From Lentisphaerota bacterium (GTDB lineage Bacteria > Verrucomicrobiota > Lentisphaeria > Oligosphaerales > JAFGRS01), in contig JAAYZO010000557.1 of assembly GCA_012514865.1 (NCBI GenBank), positions 1 through 5,773 on the forward strand: a stretch of 5,773 bases of DNA, in the 5' to 3' direction. This document shows, one piece after another, positions 5,404 through 5,773 of the stretch (the first letter of the stretch is position 1; every line of letters starts with the position of its first letter). The position numbers and the translations under genes are program-made. The notes beneath the pieces are model-generated. The model was given only the letters and a program-made list of their open reading frames with translations, ran no database searches and was not told the DNA's origin.

Positions 5404-5773
5404 GGCAGCGCTCCGGCGGGCGGCTCGGGCCGGTGCGCCTTGTCGACCTCCGCCTCCAGGTCGAGGCCCTGCTTCTTCATGCCCTCCAGAATCCCGCTTG
5501 CCATGAAGCCGCCGGCCGCCTCGAGGCGCGCCTGGACGTAGTCACGCAGCGCGGCGCGGAAGAGGCCCAGCCGGGCGTCGCTCGCCTGCGTCTGCGCCGC
5601 ATCGGCGGGGTCCGTCGTCTGCAGGCCGGCGATGTAGCCATACCCGGCCTGCTCCAGCCGGCAGTAGGCGAGCAACTGCCGCGAGGCTCGGATGAGGTCC
5701 TGATCGCCGAGGGTCTCCGCCAGCGCGAGAGCCTGCTCCGCCTTGCGTATCCCCGGCTCGATCTCGGCGGGCT
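5400..5773 (-). CDS. 3' end of an unrecognised, helix-rich protein (partial)
   Basis: The frame is open from the right edge to TGA (5400-5402) and gives 123 residues; the start lies beyond the window. The visible part is alanine-, leucine- and glutamate-rich with amphipathic helices: AEQALALAETLGDQDLIRAS, then RLEQAGYGYIAGLQTT, then LRDYVQARLEAAGGFMAS. It ends in a Pro-rich, charged tail (EVDKAHRPEPPAGALP). An internal TTG at 5673-5675 could start a 91-residue protein, but the codons upstream of it read equally protein-like, so truncation by the window edge is more likely. The stop overlaps the peptidase GTG by four bases. The helical tail could be the C-terminus of a large carbohydrate-active or extracellular enzyme, but I see no motif that names a family. 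Confidence 0.7.
   Translation of the reverse strand, partial: PAEIEPGIRKAEQALALAETLGDQDLIRASRQLLAYCRLEQAGYGYIAGLQTTDPADAAQTQASDARLGLFRAALRDYVQARLEAAGGFMASGILEGMKKQGLDLEAEVDKAHRPEPPAGALP
5411..5414 (-). promoter_or_regulatory. Ribosome binding site GGAG for the peptidase
   Basis: CTCC on the + strand reads GGAG on the - strand, 7 bases before the GTG start at 5403. It lies within the end of the upstream gene and supports the GTG start and coupled translation. Confidence 0.65.

Noticed and set aside
4507..5541. Long + strand open frame (344 codons) opposite the peptidase
   Set aside because: It spans two - strand genes joined by a GTGA overlap, has no recognisable motif, and the - strand has active-site motifs plus a well-spaced GGAG.

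Overview
The window is GC-rich, with GTG and TTG starts, clear GGAG/GAGG-type ribosome binding sites and 4- to 13-base gene overlaps, so it is bacterial. No single gene fixes the phylum. The palindromic 3-nt-loop hairpins in the intergenic region resemble dispersed repeats I associate with Planctomycetes and other PVC-type or environmental genomes, so I lean weakly that way. There are no rRNA, tRNA or CRISPR signals.

Layout: (1) Bases 1-155 are the C-terminal end of an unrecognised + strand gene. (2) A short intergenic leader (156-388) contains a perfect 10-bp hairpin. (3) Two overlapping + strand genes follow: a class I SAM-dependent methyltransferase (389-1261) and a polytopic, LTA-synthase-like phosphoglycerol transferase/sulfatase-superfamily enzyme (1249-3270). 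They are probably co-transcribed and suggest a cell-envelope modification function. (4) Bases 3271-4152 are an 882-bp non-coding, repeat-rich convergence zone. It starts with a degraded second copy of the gene tail found at bases 16-121. That copy is interrupted by a 198-bp element with imperfect terminal inverted repeats and a TTAG duplication. The intact copy at the left edge of the window acts as the empty-site reference. Downstream lie a 13-bp tandem repeat, several inverted repeats, GTCG-rich low-complexity DNA and a string of three tight hairpins. (5) On the - strand, a gene truncated by the window end (5400-5773) overlaps by GTGA an NlpC/P60-like cysteine peptidase with C-terminal beta-rich domains (4153-5403).

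The methyltransferase/LtaS-like pair reads rightward and the peptidase operon reads leftward, meeting at the repeat zone. The pair is bracketed by two about 89% identical copies of the same gene tail, which suggests duplication or insertion of a cassette next to that gene. The most notable item is the 198-bp non-coding, heavily self-complementary mobile unit. The window itself shows its target duplication and its unoccupied paralogous site.
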